DNA of 64,000 bases from Sporosarcina luteola (lineage in GTDB: Bacteria; Bacillota; Bacilli; Bacillales_A; Planococcaceae). Below the pieces are notes generated by a model. It worked only from the letters and a program-made list of their open reading frames with translations, searched no databases and was not told the origin of the DNA. The stretch is taken from contig NZ_JAMBOI010000002.1 of the NCBI RefSeq assembly GCF_023715535.1, positions 1 to 64,000 of the forward strand, in the 5' to 3' direction. Position numbers and translations under genes: made by a program. Below, piece after piece: positions 32,665 through 41,088 of this stretch. The stretch's first letter is position 1; every line of letters starts with the position of its first letter.

Positions 32665-32849
32665 GTTGATTTACGTTCCGAGCGGACGCTTTCCGTGGGG
32701 CGGGCGGTGAGCCTCCTCGTCGCTTCGCTCCTGCGGGGTCTCACCTGTCCCGCTAATCCCACAGGAAAAGCCGTAACAAAGAACGGCTTTTGCGAGTAAA
32801 AGCAAAGCGTTAGGAGCATCTTTCTTCGCCGCTCTACACTCCAATCAAC
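32665..32849 (+). repeat. Repeat element with GTTGAT/ATCAAC ends, copy 1
   Basis: The element begins GTTGATTTACGTTCCGAGCG, then GGACGCTTTCCGTGGGGC. It has a CCTCCTCGTCGCTTCGCTCC and TGCGGGGTCTCA core and ends CACTCCAATCAAC. It resembles the high-copy GC-rich palindromic repeats (GTTGATTTNCGCTCCAGGCGG type) known from many Bacillales genomes. A 31-base module with an AAAGCCGT/ACGGCTTT stem (32766-32796) is inserted next to CCACAGG. It is non-coding. Confidence 0.7.
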
Positions 32850-32963
32850 GGGATTAACCTGCATAAATACAAATGTGAAAATCGCGCGATCATTCCCCGA
32901 ATACCAACTGAAAGCGAATAATAACCTTAATGAGAGAAACACAGTAAGAAATATCAAAGAAAT

Positions 32964-33006
32964 AGGCACCATTTCGTTCAAAGAAAGAACGAAATGGTGC
33001 CTTTTT
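32964..33006. terminator. Strong terminator hairpin
   Basis: AGGCACCATTTCGTTC pairs perfectly (16 bp) with GAACGAAATGGTGCCT around AAAGAAA, followed by T residues. It stands between the two repeat copies without a directly adjacent gene. Confidence 0.8.
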
Positions 33007-33198
33007 AAAGAAGCAGGGTAAGTACTGTACTCTGTCCTCCAGGATAATCCTTAGAGTAAGATGTCCAGAGGTTCGTGTCTATCTGCACTCCCAATGATCA
33101 GTTGATACGTGCCGGCATCTGTATCGCCTCATCGATCGCAATGGCTCTAGGTAGCCGGACACCACTGCGCATCTGCTCTTTTGATTTAGAAGAGATTC

Positions 33199-33403
33199 GT
33201 TGATTGGAGCGTAAGGCGGCGACTCCTGCGAAAGCCGTGACGAAGAACGGCTTTTGCGAGCACAAGCGAAGCGTTGCGAGCAGGATGTGGAGGCTGCCTT
33301 AATTTCTGCAAAGAACGCAGAAATTAAGGCAAATCGAACCCTACGTTGTTCGATTGGCTGATGCCGTGCCCGCGGAAAGCGTCCGCCTGGAGCGCAAATC
33401 AAC
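33199..33403 (-). repeat. Repeat element with GTTGAT/ATCAAC ends, copy 2 (inverted)
   Basis: This is the reverse orientation of copy 1: on the minus strand it begins GTTGATTTGCGCTCCAGGCG and continues GGACGCTTTCCGCGGGC. It contains the same AAAGCCGT/ACGGCTTT module (33231-33260) at the equivalent CAGGA/TCCTG junction. It also holds a perfect 14-bp hairpin, GCCTTAATTTCTGC with GCAGAAATTAAGGC (33296-33330). Confidence 0.7.
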
Positions 33404-33596
33404 TTTTCAAGCAGAGAGACAAACGCATTTTGCACGAACTAACAAAACCGATTTTTCCTATTCAGGGGAGGTCGGTTTTCTTGCTTACAGGGAACACGCC
33501 TAAGCCCTTATTCATCTCAATGCATACTTTGTATGAACCAGCTATTTGCCCAACTACAATCAAATGGCTGAAATATTGAGGGGATGTGTACCACTG

Positions 33597-34595
33597 TTGA
33601 TCGTAAAGAGATTCAAACATAAGTTAGCATTATTGGGTAGCCTGCTTTTAGTTATGGGATTGGTCTTGAGCGCTTGCGGCACCACTGAAGATGCAAAACC
33701 ACAAACCACTGCAGACCAAAAGATTCGGATCGGTTATCAGAAAAATGGTCCGTTGTTCATTTTAAAGAACTTAGGAACGTTAGAGAAACGGTTAGAACCG
33801 CTAGGATATAAAGTTGAGTGGAATGAATTTCAAGCAGGTCCAGCTCTTCTTGAAGCTTTAAATGCGGGGAGTGTCGATTTCGGAAGAACGGGTAATTCTC
33901 CTCCGGTTTTTGCGCAGTCCTCGGGTTCTTCACTGCAATATATAGCAGTGGCATTCTCGAAGTTCAAAGGTTCAGGGATTTTGGTGAAGGATGACTCACC
34001 CATCCAAGAACTTGAGGATTTGAAAGGAAAAACAATCGGTTTTGCTAAAGGTTCAAGCTCCCACTTTTTACTTGTGAAAGCCTTGGAGAAGGCTAATCTA
34101 AAATATGAGGATATTACACCGGCATTTCTATCGCCGGGAGATGCTCGCGTTGCGTTCGAACAAGGAGACATAGACGCTTGGGTCGTTTGGGATCCATATA
34201 CGGCTGACACAGAAGTATCAACAGGTGCGCGACTTTTAGTAAACGGTGAAGGGTTAACTACGGACCGGGATTTCTTTCTCTCTTCGTCAGACTTTGCCGC
34301 TGAACATAGCGACATCTTGAAGGAAGTCATCGAAGAAATCCAGAACTCCAGTAACTGGGCCAATGAAAATCCTGAAGAACTAACAAAGATGCTCTCAGAA
34401 ATATTAGGGATTGATGAAGCATCTATGAAATTAGCGGTAGAAAGACGGGTACATGGAGTAGAGAAAGAGATTTCCGAAGAAATCATAGCTGAACAGCAGT
34501 CAATCGCAGACACTTTCTTTGAATTAGGAATCATCCCGACAAAAATCAACATAAAGGAAAGGGTATTTTCATTTGAAAAGGATGGGGGGAAATGA
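33597..34595 (+). CDS. ssuA: Aliphatic sulfonate ABC transporter substrate-binding lipoprotein
   Basis: A 332-residue protein if TTG 33597 is used, about 12 bases after GAGGGG. This start gives a compact lipoprotein signal (MIVKRFKHKLALLGS..., lipobox LSAC with C27); a longer reading from 33546 lacks a ribosome site. The mature part is an SsuA/NrtA-type binding protein: RIGYQKNGPLFILKN, DFGRTGNSPPVFAQ, GKTIGFAKGSSSHFLLVKAL and DAWVVWDPYTA. It captures alkanesulfonates for import. ssuC and ssuB follow with a 4-base overlap and a 14-base gap. No ssuD or ssuE is in the window. Confidence 0.88.
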   Translation: MIVKRFKHKLALLGSLLLVMGLVLSACGTTEDAKPQTTADQKIRIGYQKNGPLFILKNLGTLEKRLEPLGYKVEWNEFQAGPALLEALNAGSVDFGRTGNSPPVFAQSSGSSLQYIAVAFSKFKGSGILVKDDSPIQELEDLKGKTIGFAKGSSSHFLLVKALEKANLKYEDITPAFLSPGDARVAFEQGDIDAWVVWDPYTADTEVSTGARLLVNGEGLTTDRDFFLSSSDFAAEHSDILKEVIEEIQNSSNWANENPEELTKMLSEILGIDEASMKLAVERRVHGVEKEISEEIIAEQQSIADTFFELGIIPTKINIKERVFSFEKDGGK

Positions 34596-35374
34596 GACCC
34601 GCATTTACGAAGACCCTTTACAAAACACTCCCTTGGGTCGTACCCTTTCTGCTCCTGATCATATGGCAACTAACAAGTATGACAGGAATCCTATCCGCTA
34701 AAACACTATCTGCGCCATCGGATGTCCTCATGGCAGGAGTTGAGCTTACACAATCCGGAGAACTGTTCCGCCACGTTCGGGTGAGCCTTGGGAGGGCTGT
34801 AATCGGCTTCTTGATTGGAGGAAGTATCGGGTTCATTTTAGGGCTCGTGAACGGATTATTCCGTACATCTGAACTGTTATTTGATACATCCGTACAGATG
34901 CTACGGAATATTCCACATCTGGCGTTAATTCCACTCGTCATTCTATGGTTCGGAATCGGGGAAGAAGCGAAAATCTTCCTCGTTGCGTCAGGGGTACTCT
35001 TCCCAATATACATTAATACGTACCACGGCATTAAATCTGTCGACTTAGGGCTAATTGAGATGGGAAAGATTTATGGCTTGAATGAAGTCTCCCTATTTCT
35101 CAATGTGATCTTCCCGGGAGCCCTCTCCTCCATCTTAGTCGGAATCCGCTTTTCACTCGGAATTATGTGGATTACCCTCATTGTTGCTGAAACCATCTCC
35201 TCCACAGCCGGAATCGGCTATATGGCGATGAATGCCCGGGAATTCATGCAAATGGATATCATTATCCTGAGTATCTTACTGTATGCCTTCCTCGGTAAAC
35301 TATCTGATATAATTGCACGCTTCCTTGAACAACGATGGCTCAAATGGCATCCAGGATATGCGAAACAACTTTAG
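34592..35374 (+). CDS. ssuC: Aliphatic sulfonate ABC transporter permease
   Basis: A 260-residue permease with about six membrane segments. The EAA-like loop is GKIYGLNEVSLFLNVIFPGAL (about residues 156-176). The motif RNIPHLALIPLVILWFGIGEEAKIFL is typical of the SsuC/TauC/NrtB group. It overlaps ssuA by four bases (ATGA), indicating translational coupling. It forms the membrane channel with SsuB. Confidence 0.9.
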   Translation: MRPAFTKTLYKTLPWVVPFLLLIIWQLTSMTGILSAKTLSAPSDVLMAGVELTQSGELFRHVRVSLGRAVIGFLIGGSIGFILGLVNGLFRTSELLFDTSVQMLRNIPHLALIPLVILWFGIGEEAKIFLVASGVLFPIYINTYHGIKSVDLGLIEMGKIYGLNEVSLFLNVIFPGALSSILVGIRFSLGIMWITLIVAETISSTAGIGYMAMNAREFMQMDIIILSILLYAFLGKLSDIIARFLEQRWLKWHPGYAKQL

Positions 35375-35388
35375 GGATGGAGGATAGC

Positions 35389-36183
35389 ATGAAAGAAGAA
35401 AAATTTCACGTACAGCTTAGGGATTTACAGAAATCATATAACGGCACAAAGGTACTTGATGAGTTATCCCTAAACATTCGTAAAGGGGAATTTGTTGCGA
35501 TTGTCGGAAAGAGCGGCTGTGGAAAAAGCACGTTGCTTCGGTTACTCTCCGGTTTGGAAAAACCCTCGGACGGACAGATCCTGATTGAACAAGAACAATT
35601 GATGTCGATCAATCGGCAATCGTGCATGATGTTCCAAGATGGACGCCTTTTGCCATGGAAGAGGGTTTTGGATAATGTAGCGTTAGGATTGAAAGGATCT
35701 CACCGGGATGAGGCTATGACAGTTTTAAAACATGTCGGTCTCGAACATCGAATCCATGAATGGCCCGCCAAACTATCTGGAGGTCAGAAACAGCGGGTTG
35801 CATTAGCGAGGGCACTCATCCATAAGCCTAGTCTGTTGCTGCTCGATGAACCGCTCGGAGCACTCGATGCGTTCACCCGTCTGGAGATGCAGAGTCTAAT
35901 CGAAAATATATGGCAGGAACACGGGTTTACGGCGTTACTTGTTACGCATGATGTGGAAGAAGCGGTATCTTTGGCAGATCGAGTCATCCTGCTCCAAGAC
36001 GGAATGATTGCACAAGATGTGGCGATTCCACTTCCGAGGCCAAGACAACGAGACCATACCACCTTCACTTCTACTGTCAACCAAATCTTAAAGCAGATCC
36101 TTCATGAGCCGAATCCTAGCGAACCAAACAGGTCGGAAGAGATTAGTTATCAGCTCAGATCAGTACCTAAAGCCGTCCTATAA
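35389..36183 (+). CDS. ssuB: Aliphatic sulfonate ABC transporter ATP-binding protein
   Basis: A 264-residue ATPase from ATG 35389 after GGATGGAGG. Walker A GKSGCGKS (40-47), Q-loop MFQDGRLLPWKRV (81-93), signature LSGGQ (129-133), Walker B/D-loop LLLLDEPLGALDAF and switch LLVTHDVEEAV are all present. The QDGRLLPW Q-loop and DEPLGALD box are typical of the nitrate/sulfonate/taurine group. The C-terminal 40 residues are variable and rich in Pro, Asn and Arg. It closes the ssuACB operon. Confidence 0.9.
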   Translation: MKEEKFHVQLRDLQKSYNGTKVLDELSLNIRKGEFVAIVGKSGCGKSTLLRLLSGLEKPSDGQILIEQEQLMSINRQSCMMFQDGRLLPWKRVLDNVALGLKGSHRDEAMTVLKHVGLEHRIHEWPAKLSGGQKQRVALARALIHKPSLLLLDEPLGALDAFTRLEMQSLIENIWQEHGFTALLVTHDVEEAVSLADRVILLQDGMIAQDVAIPLPRPRQRDHTTFTSTVNQILKQILHEPNPSEPNRSEEISYQLRSVPKAVL

Positions 36184-36187
36184 AAAC

Positions 36188-36222
36188 TTGCCGGGACAAT
36201 CGATTGACGAATGTCCCGGCAA
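36188..36222 (+). terminator. Hairpin after ssuB
   Basis: TTGCCGGGACA pairs with TGTCCCGGCAA around a 13-base loop, but no T tract follows. It could be a weak terminator or protect the 3' end of the mRNA. Confidence 0.5.
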
Positions 36223-36305
36223 AATGATGGTATCCATTCTTTTGTCAAAGCATAGACTTAAAGCAGCACTAACCATTGTGCTATACCTAATTAGGATGAT
36301 GCCAA

Positions 36306-36962
36306 GTGAAAAGAAGAACTCATAGACAACCCGCTAAAAACATTCGCAGTTTCTTAAGAAAATATATTCTTGTGACAATAGGGGCCGTTATCCAAGGCTT
36401 CGCAATGGGCGTGTTTCTGTTTCCAAACTATATTCCCTCAGGTGGAGCGGGCGGCTTTACAGTATTGTTGAACTATTGGTTCGGAATTCCTTTAAGTCTG
36501 GCTCTTTGGATCATGAATGCTTCGATGTTATTATTCGCCTTACATTATCTCGGCGGCAAAAGTACAGTTGGCACCCTCTTTGGAATTACCGTCACCTCAA
36601 TCTCCGTTAATCTGTTTGAAGTGTCTATGGATTCCCCGTTCTCAACTGTTTCGCTCGACCTATTATTCGGATCTGTTTTTTTGGGTACTGGAATTGCCAT
36701 TCTTCTAAGACAGGGTGTATCGAATGGTGGCGTAGGAGTTATCGCGTTGATTATTGCCAAGTACAAGAAAATCAATCCAGGAAAGTCCCTATTTTGGATC
36801 AATGGCATCATCTTTGTTATAACTGGTTACGTCATTGTATGGGAAATTATCATTCAAGCATTGATTTGCCAATGGTTATCTACAACGATTGTTAGACGTT
36901 TATATATTGTACGTGTCCCGAGAAAAAGAGTGATTATTGATTTGATATGGGGAAGGGATTAG
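36306..36962 (+). CDS. YitT-family membrane protein, C-terminally shortened
   Basis: A 218-residue product from GTG 36306. It has the YitT_membrane layout: five membrane segments, with NYIPSGGAGGFTVLLNYWFGIPL and LLRQGVSNGGVGVIALIIAKY as family marks. Full-length relatives have about 280 residues with a cytoplasmic DUF2179 domain; here that domain is missing. The end (after ...VWEIIIQALI) reads CQWLSTTIVRRLYIVRV, while the +2 frame offers FANGYLQRLLDVYI, more like the family. A frameshift near 36870 may therefore have cut it. Transport function is suspected for the family but not known. Confidence 0.65.
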   Translation: MKRRTHRQPAKNIRSFLRKYILVTIGAVIQGFAMGVFLFPNYIPSGGAGGFTVLLNYWFGIPLSLALWIMNASMLLFALHYLGGKSTVGTLFGITVTSISVNLFEVSMDSPFSTVSLDLLFGSVFLGTGIAILLRQGVSNGGVGVIALIIAKYKKINPGKSLFWINGIIFVITGYVIVWEIIIQALICQWLSTTIVRRLYIVRVPRKRVIIDLIWGRD

Positions 36963-37048
36963 GTATAAAGTGGTTTAGCGCATAAATTAAACACGTAAGG
37001 AAACCATACCTTTAATCAGCAAAAATTTTGATTGGACGAGGTGTGGTT

Positions 37049-38281
37049 TTGGGAAAAAGTGTTGATAAAGTGAGTGTTTGGTGTATTGTAAGTTTGGCTT
37101 CAATTCCTCTCATCATGACGCTAGGAAATTCCATGCTTATTCCCGTGCTTCCTATAATGGAAGACAAAGTTGGAATTTCATCATTTCAATCGAGTATGAT
37201 CATTACGAGCTATTCAGTTGCGGCTATTTTCCTTATACCAGTAGCAGGTTATTTATCAGATCGCTTTGGGCGAAAAATGGTGATATTACCTAGTTTAATC
37301 GTTTCTTTAATCGGAGGTCTGGTAGCTGGCTTTGCTTCGTGGAAGATGGAGGACCCTTACTCGGTTATTATTATCGGCCGGGTTTTACAGGGGATAGGGA
37401 CGGCTGGAGCCATGCCGATTGTATTGCCACTCGTTGGAGACCTATATCAAGATGACAGCGAAAAAACGAGTTCTTGTTTAGGTATTATAGAAACGTCGAA
37501 CGCGTTTGGAAAAGTGTTAGCCCCCATCTTAGGTTCAGTATTTGCCGCTATATTATGGTTCCTGCCGTTCTTCTCCATTTCAGCGCTCAGTTTAATTTCA
37601 ATTGTACTCATATTTTTCTTTGTTAAAGTTCCGAAAGAAAAAGATGAACCAGTAAAGTTTAAAAAGTTTTTAGGTGACACAAAAAAAATATTTAAAACAG
37701 AAGGCAAATGGCTGTATACCGTATTTCTTAATGGGGTTCTTGTGATGCTGGTTTTATTCAGTATGTTATTTTTCTTATCGGAAAACCTGGAAAAAGTCCA
37801 TGATATAAAGGGCATTAAGAAAGGTTTCGTCCTTGCAATTCCGCTTTTATTTTTTTGTGTTGCTTCTTTTGTTTCCGGTCGAAAAATTAAAGGGAATCTA
37901 CCGACCATTAAAAAAGTAATGATTGCTTGCTTGATCGCAATGTCAGCTAGTGTCATTTTCGTTGGGTTTACGAGCAAAAAGCTTATCCTTCTGTTAGTCG
38001 TCACGAGTGCAGTGGGCATCGCAATTGGCGCTTTATTGCCTGCACTTGACGCAATTATTACGGAAAATATAAAAAAGGAGTTAAGGGGTACCGTTTCTTC
38101 TTTTTATAGTTCAGCAAGATTTATCGGTGTTGCAGCAGGTCCTCCTATTATGTCACTAGCCATGAAAGATTTTCTTAAAGGAAGTTATATTATCGCAGGT
38201 GTACTCGGTGTTATCCTAACGTTCATTGTTGTTAAGTTCATTAAAGTCAATGAAATTGAAGAATCGAATAAAGTAACATAA
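37049..38281 (+). CDS. MFS drug exporter (12-14 segments)
   Basis: A 410-residue protein from TTG 37049, five bases after GAGGTG (37038-37043). It has MFS motif A GYLSDRFGRKMV (about 64-75) and a following GRVLQGIGTAGAMPIVLPLVGD, close to motif C-type sequences of drug:proton antiporters. A late segment reads AVGIAIGALLPALDAIITE. It resembles tetracycline/multidrug-type exporters such as the Blt/TetA(L) relatives. The upstream gap holds an imperfect inverted repeat, GGTAT...GGTTT with AAACCATACC (36963-37011), which may be an operator. The substrate is unknown. Confidence 0.8.
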   Translation: MGKSVDKVSVWCIVSLASIPLIMTLGNSMLIPVLPIMEDKVGISSFQSSMIITSYSVAAIFLIPVAGYLSDRFGRKMVILPSLIVSLIGGLVAGFASWKMEDPYSVIIIGRVLQGIGTAGAMPIVLPLVGDLYQDDSEKTSSCLGIIETSNAFGKVLAPILGSVFAAILWFLPFFSISALSLISIVLIFFFVKVPKEKDEPVKFKKFLGDTKKIFKTEGKWLYTVFLNGVLVMLVLFSMLFFLSENLEKVHDIKGIKKGFVLAIPLLFFCVASFVSGRKIKGNLPTIKKVMIACLIAMSASVIFVGFTSKKLILLLVVTSAVGIAIGALLPALDAIITENIKKELRGTVSSFYSSARFIGVAAGPPIMSLAMKDFLKGSYIIAGVLGVILTFIVVKFIKVNEIEESNKVT

Positions 38282-38335
38282 AGCGATTCTTCAATCAGTG
38301 AAGGTTTTACTGTCCATTTCTGGGGAATAAAAAAT

Positions 38336-38376
38336 AAGGACCTAACAGCAATGTTGAGCTGTAAGGGTCCTTTTTA
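38336..38376. terminator. Terminator between the MFS gene and the YqhV-like gene
   Basis: AAGGACCTAACAGC pairs with GCTGTAAGGGTCCTT with small bulges, followed by T residues. It is shared by the two convergent genes. Confidence 0.75.
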
Positions 38377-38403
38377 TAATGCTGATATGTAAATAATGAG
38401 CGT

Positions 38404-38679
38404 TTAATTTGATTTCAAACTAAAAAGAATGAGGGAAATTCCGGCGAAAAGGCAAACCATTCTTGTTAATGAAATTTTATCAGCCAAACCATGTAAGGCT
38501 AGTCCAGTTGTAACAATTAAAATACATGGACCTACTAAAGCAAGCAGCGAATTAATATAAAAGGCTTTTTCCAAATCATTGAACTTAAACATAAATGCGG
38601 CAGCTGTTATTTCTATGCTTCCTGAAATTACTCTTAAAATAATGATAAAAAGCAGTGCCCTTTCTATAATGGTAACCAC
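38404..38679 (-). CDS. YqhV-family (DUF2619) membrane protein
   Basis: A 91-residue product with three hydrophobic segments. The pattern RVISGSIEITAAAFMFKFNDLEKAFYINS followed by LALVGPCILIVTTGLALHGLADKIS is that of B. subtilis YqhV and related DUF2619 proteins. It reads from GTG 38679 with AGGGGAT close by. In B. subtilis yqhV lies by the spoIIIA locus; here it is apart from any sporulation genes. Function unknown. Confidence 0.75.
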   Translation of the reverse strand: MVTIIERALLFIIILRVISGSIEITAAAFMFKFNDLEKAFYINSLLALVGPCILIVTTGLALHGLADKISLTRMVCLFAGISLILFSLKSN

Positions 38680-38918
38680 ATCCCCTAATCGTATTCAATC
38701 CTACTATATGCAACGGCAGCAAGAATTATTTTGGAACATTGCAACCCGGATAGGGTGTTTAAATGATAGGAGTTCCGGTGTTGTTCAGTTTATAAGGTAA
38801 TGGTTTCTAGGAGGTTTATCGACCACGTTCAATAAAAACTCCTGATGCAATGCCGCCTAGGCGATATTGGTTATGATTTTTGATATACTGTCAAGTAAGC
38901 ACAAGGAGGGTTAAAACA

Positions 38919-39860
38919 ATGAAACAATACTTAGAGTTATGCTCCCATATCCTTGAAAAAGGGACTGTGAAAGAGGATAGAACGGGAACAGGGACAATTA
39001 GCGTGTTCGGCTATCAGATGAGATTCGACCTGCAAGAAGGATTCCCTTTGATGACGACAAAAAAAACAGCATTCCGCCTGATTGCCTCAGAATTGTTATG
39101 GTTTTTAAAAGGTGACACAACTCTTCGAACGTTAATTAATGACCGAAATCCGATTTGGGATGAGTGGGGTTTCGAAAAATGGGTGGAAAGCTCGGAATAC
39201 GAAGGGCCGGATATGACTGATTTCGGGAGGCGCAGTCTTCAAGACGAGGAGTTCGCAAATACATATAAAGAGGAAATGGCCGCTTATAAGAAACGGATTC
39301 TTGAAGATGATGAATTTGCAGCAAAATATGGAGATCTCGGGCCGATATACGGAAAGCAATGGAGATCTTGGAATGCGGGAGAGGGAGTCATCGATCAGAT
39401 TGATCAGTTGATTGATGGGATAAAACGAAATCCTGATTCGCGCAGACATATTGTCACTGCCTGGAATCCATCCGAAGTGAATGATATGGCTTTGCCTCCT
39501 TGCCATGCACTATTTCAGTTTTACGTTGCGAACGGCAAACTTTCCTGCCAACTCTATCAAAGAAGCGGGGATGTATTCCTTGGTGTGCCATTCAACATTG
39601 CATCATACGCATTGCTTGTTCATCTGATCGCGCATGAATGTAATTTGGAAGTCGGAGAATTCATCCATACGCTTGGTGACGCACATATTTATCTGAACCA
39701 TATGGAACAAGTTAAGGAACAATTATCAAGGACACCGAAAAAACTGCCTACATTGAAATTGAATACGGACGGTAAATCCATTTTTGAATTGACCATTGAT
39801 GATATTGCAGTTGAAGGCTATGATCCATATCCGAGAATTAAAGCGCCGATTGCGGTTTAA
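38919..39860 (+). CDS. thyA: Thymidylate synthase
   Basis: A 313-residue enzyme from ATG 38919 after AAGGAGGG. It has the catalytic Cys195 in [12 protein letters not shown], the phosphate-binding Arg residues in DRTGTGT (R21) and [11 protein letters not shown], the folate site [14 protein letters not shown], and the C-terminal IKAPIAV. The insertion at about 90-135 marks the longer ThyA type rather than the 264-residue form. It methylates dUMP using methylene-tetrahydrofolate and yields dihydrofolate. dfrA, the reductase that recycles it, follows 20 bp downstream. Confidence 0.96.
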   Translation: MKQYLELCSHILEKGTVKEDRTGTGTISVFGYQMRFDLQEGFPLMTTKKTAFRLIASELLWFLKGDTTLRTLINDRNPIWDEWGFEKWVESSEYEGPDMTDFGRRSLQDEEFANTYKEEMAAYKKRILEDDEFAAKYGDLGPIYGKQWRSWNAGEGVIDQIDQLIDGIKRNPDSRRHIVTAWNPSEVNDMALPPCHALFQFYVANGKLSCQLYQRSGDVFLGVPFNIASYALLVHLIAHECNLEVGEFIHTLGDAHIYLNHMEQVKEQLSRTPKKLPTLKLNTDGKSIFELTIDDIAVEGYDPYPRIKAPIAV

Positions 39861-39880
39861 CTTAGAAAGAGGATGATACT

Positions 39881-40366
39881 ATGATTTCTTTACTTGTAGC
39901 TTATGATCTTAACCGGGTGATCGGCATTGATAATAAAATGCCGTGGCATATCCCGGAAGAGTTGAAGTACTTTAAAAAAGTAACGATGGGCAAGGCCATG
40001 GTTATGGGAAGAAAAACGTTTGAATCAATCGGTCGACCGTTGCCAGGGCGATTGAATATTATTGTTACACGCAACAAAGATTATGCAGCCCAGGGAACAG
40101 AAGTGTTCCATGATCTTCACAAAGCAATTGAACGAGGGAAATCGTACTCCGATGAAGTTGTTATTATCGGGGGTGCTGAAATCTTCAAGTTAACGATGGA
40201 TATTGCTGATCGTTTATACATAACGGTCATCCGCAAAGAGTTTGATGGGGATACGTTTTTCCCTGAAATCGACGATAGCTGGAAGCTTGTTTCTCAATCG
40301 GCCGACCAATTTACTGAAGATGGGATACCGTATTCGTATTTGATATATGATAAGACGCAGAAATAA
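39881..40366 (+). CDS. dfrA: Dihydrofolate reductase
   Basis: A 161-residue enzyme, the normal length for chromosomal DHFR. Marks are the N-terminal SLLVAYDLNRVIGIDNKMPWHIPEELKYF with the acidic E27, KAMVMGRKTFESIGRPLPGR for NADPH, and VVIIGGAEIF. It restores tetrahydrofolate after ThyA and is the target of trimethoprim. It is in one operon with thyA. Confidence 0.96.
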   Translation: MISLLVAYDLNRVIGIDNKMPWHIPEELKYFKKVTMGKAMVMGRKTFESIGRPLPGRLNIIVTRNKDYAAQGTEVFHDLHKAIERGKSYSDEVVIIGGAEIFKLTMDIADRLYITVIRKEFDGDTFFPEIDDSWKLVSQSADQFTEDGIPYSYLIYDKTQK

Positions 40367-40372
40367 ATAAAA

Positions 40373-40401
40373 AAGCGTCCTCATACATAAAGGAGGACGC
40401 T
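40373..40401 (-). terminator. Terminator of the hemolysin III-like gene, overlapping its stop codon
   Basis: On the minus strand, AGCGTCCTC pairs with GAGGACGCT around CTTTATGTAT, followed by six T residues. The stem includes the gene's final codons and stop. Confidence 0.75.
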
Positions 40402-41016
40402 AAAAAACATGGAAGCACTGCCGGCGATGACAAAGATATGCCAGATTGCGTGATTGAAAGGGATTTTCCTCCATGCATAGAAGATCGAACCGAATGTGTA
40501 GAGGATTCCGCCGATCACTAATAATACGAAGCCTTCAATCGGCAAATTGATATATAAAGGTTTAATGGCTGAAACGATCAACCAGCCCATCACAATATAG
40601 AATACGAGTGAAACAGCTTCGTATTTATGGATGAAAAACACTTTGAATAGTATTCCTGCAATGGCAAGTCCCCAGATGACTCCGAAAAGTGACCATCCGA
40701 GGGCTCCTTTGATCGTGACTAGTAGAAATGGCGTGTATGTGCCTGCGATTAGGATATAAATCGCGGAATGATCAAAAATGGAAAACAATTGTTTCAGTTT
40801 TACAGGCATACTGTGTAGGAGTGTGCTCATTAGGAACAAGAGCACCATGGACACTCCGAAAATAGTGTAACTGACTATAGCGGTTGCACTGCCATGTTTT
40901 ATTCCTGCAATTACGAGCAATACAAGTGCTGGAATGCTCAATGCAAATCCAATACCGTGTGTGATCGCATTCCAAAGTTCCTCTCTTGGATTTTTATAAT
41001 CAAATGCTTCGGACAT
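40381..41016 (-). CDS. yplQ: Hemolysin III family membrane protein (YplQ-like)
   Basis: A 211-residue protein of the PAQR/HlyIII family with seven membrane segments. The marks are NAITHGIGFALSIPALV with its His, MSTLLHSMPVKLKQLFSIFDHSAIYILIAGTYTPF (Ser/His/Asp metal-site residues), and HAIWHIFVIAG near the end. The family may bind zinc and act as a membrane hydrolase or receptor-like protein; haemolysis is only reported for some. It neighbours dfrA as in B. subtilis. It has an AAGGAGGTTTTATT site. Confidence 0.88.
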   Translation of the reverse strand: MSEAFDYKNPREELWNAITHGIGFALSIPALVLLVIAGIKHGSATAIVSYTIFGVSMVLLFLMSTLLHSMPVKLKQLFSIFDHSAIYILIAGTYTPFLLVTIKGALGWSLFGVIWGLAIAGILFKVFFIHKYEAVSLVFYIVMGWLIVSAIKPLYINLPIEGFVLLVIGGILYTFGSIFYAWRKIPFNHAIWHIFVIAGSASMFFSVLLYV

Positions 41017-41088
41017 AATAAAACCTCCTTGCAGTTACAATCCTAACATACTATGACTGCCGCCAATATAATAAAGGAAGTGCTATAC

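Larger units (their letters stand above)
32633..33596. other. Long non-coding gap with nested repeats
   Basis: This 964-base gap holds two inverted copies of a repeat (32665-32849 and 33199-33403), a strong terminator (32964-33006), and a weaker hairpin (AAAACCGA...TCGGTTTT, about 33444-33480). I see no gene in it. Open frames that cross it run through the repeats and look spurious. Confidence 0.7.

Noticed and set aside
32596..33435. ORFs of 67-118 codons on both strands
   Set aside because: They run through GC-rich palindromic repeats, have repeat-driven composition and no ribosome sites.
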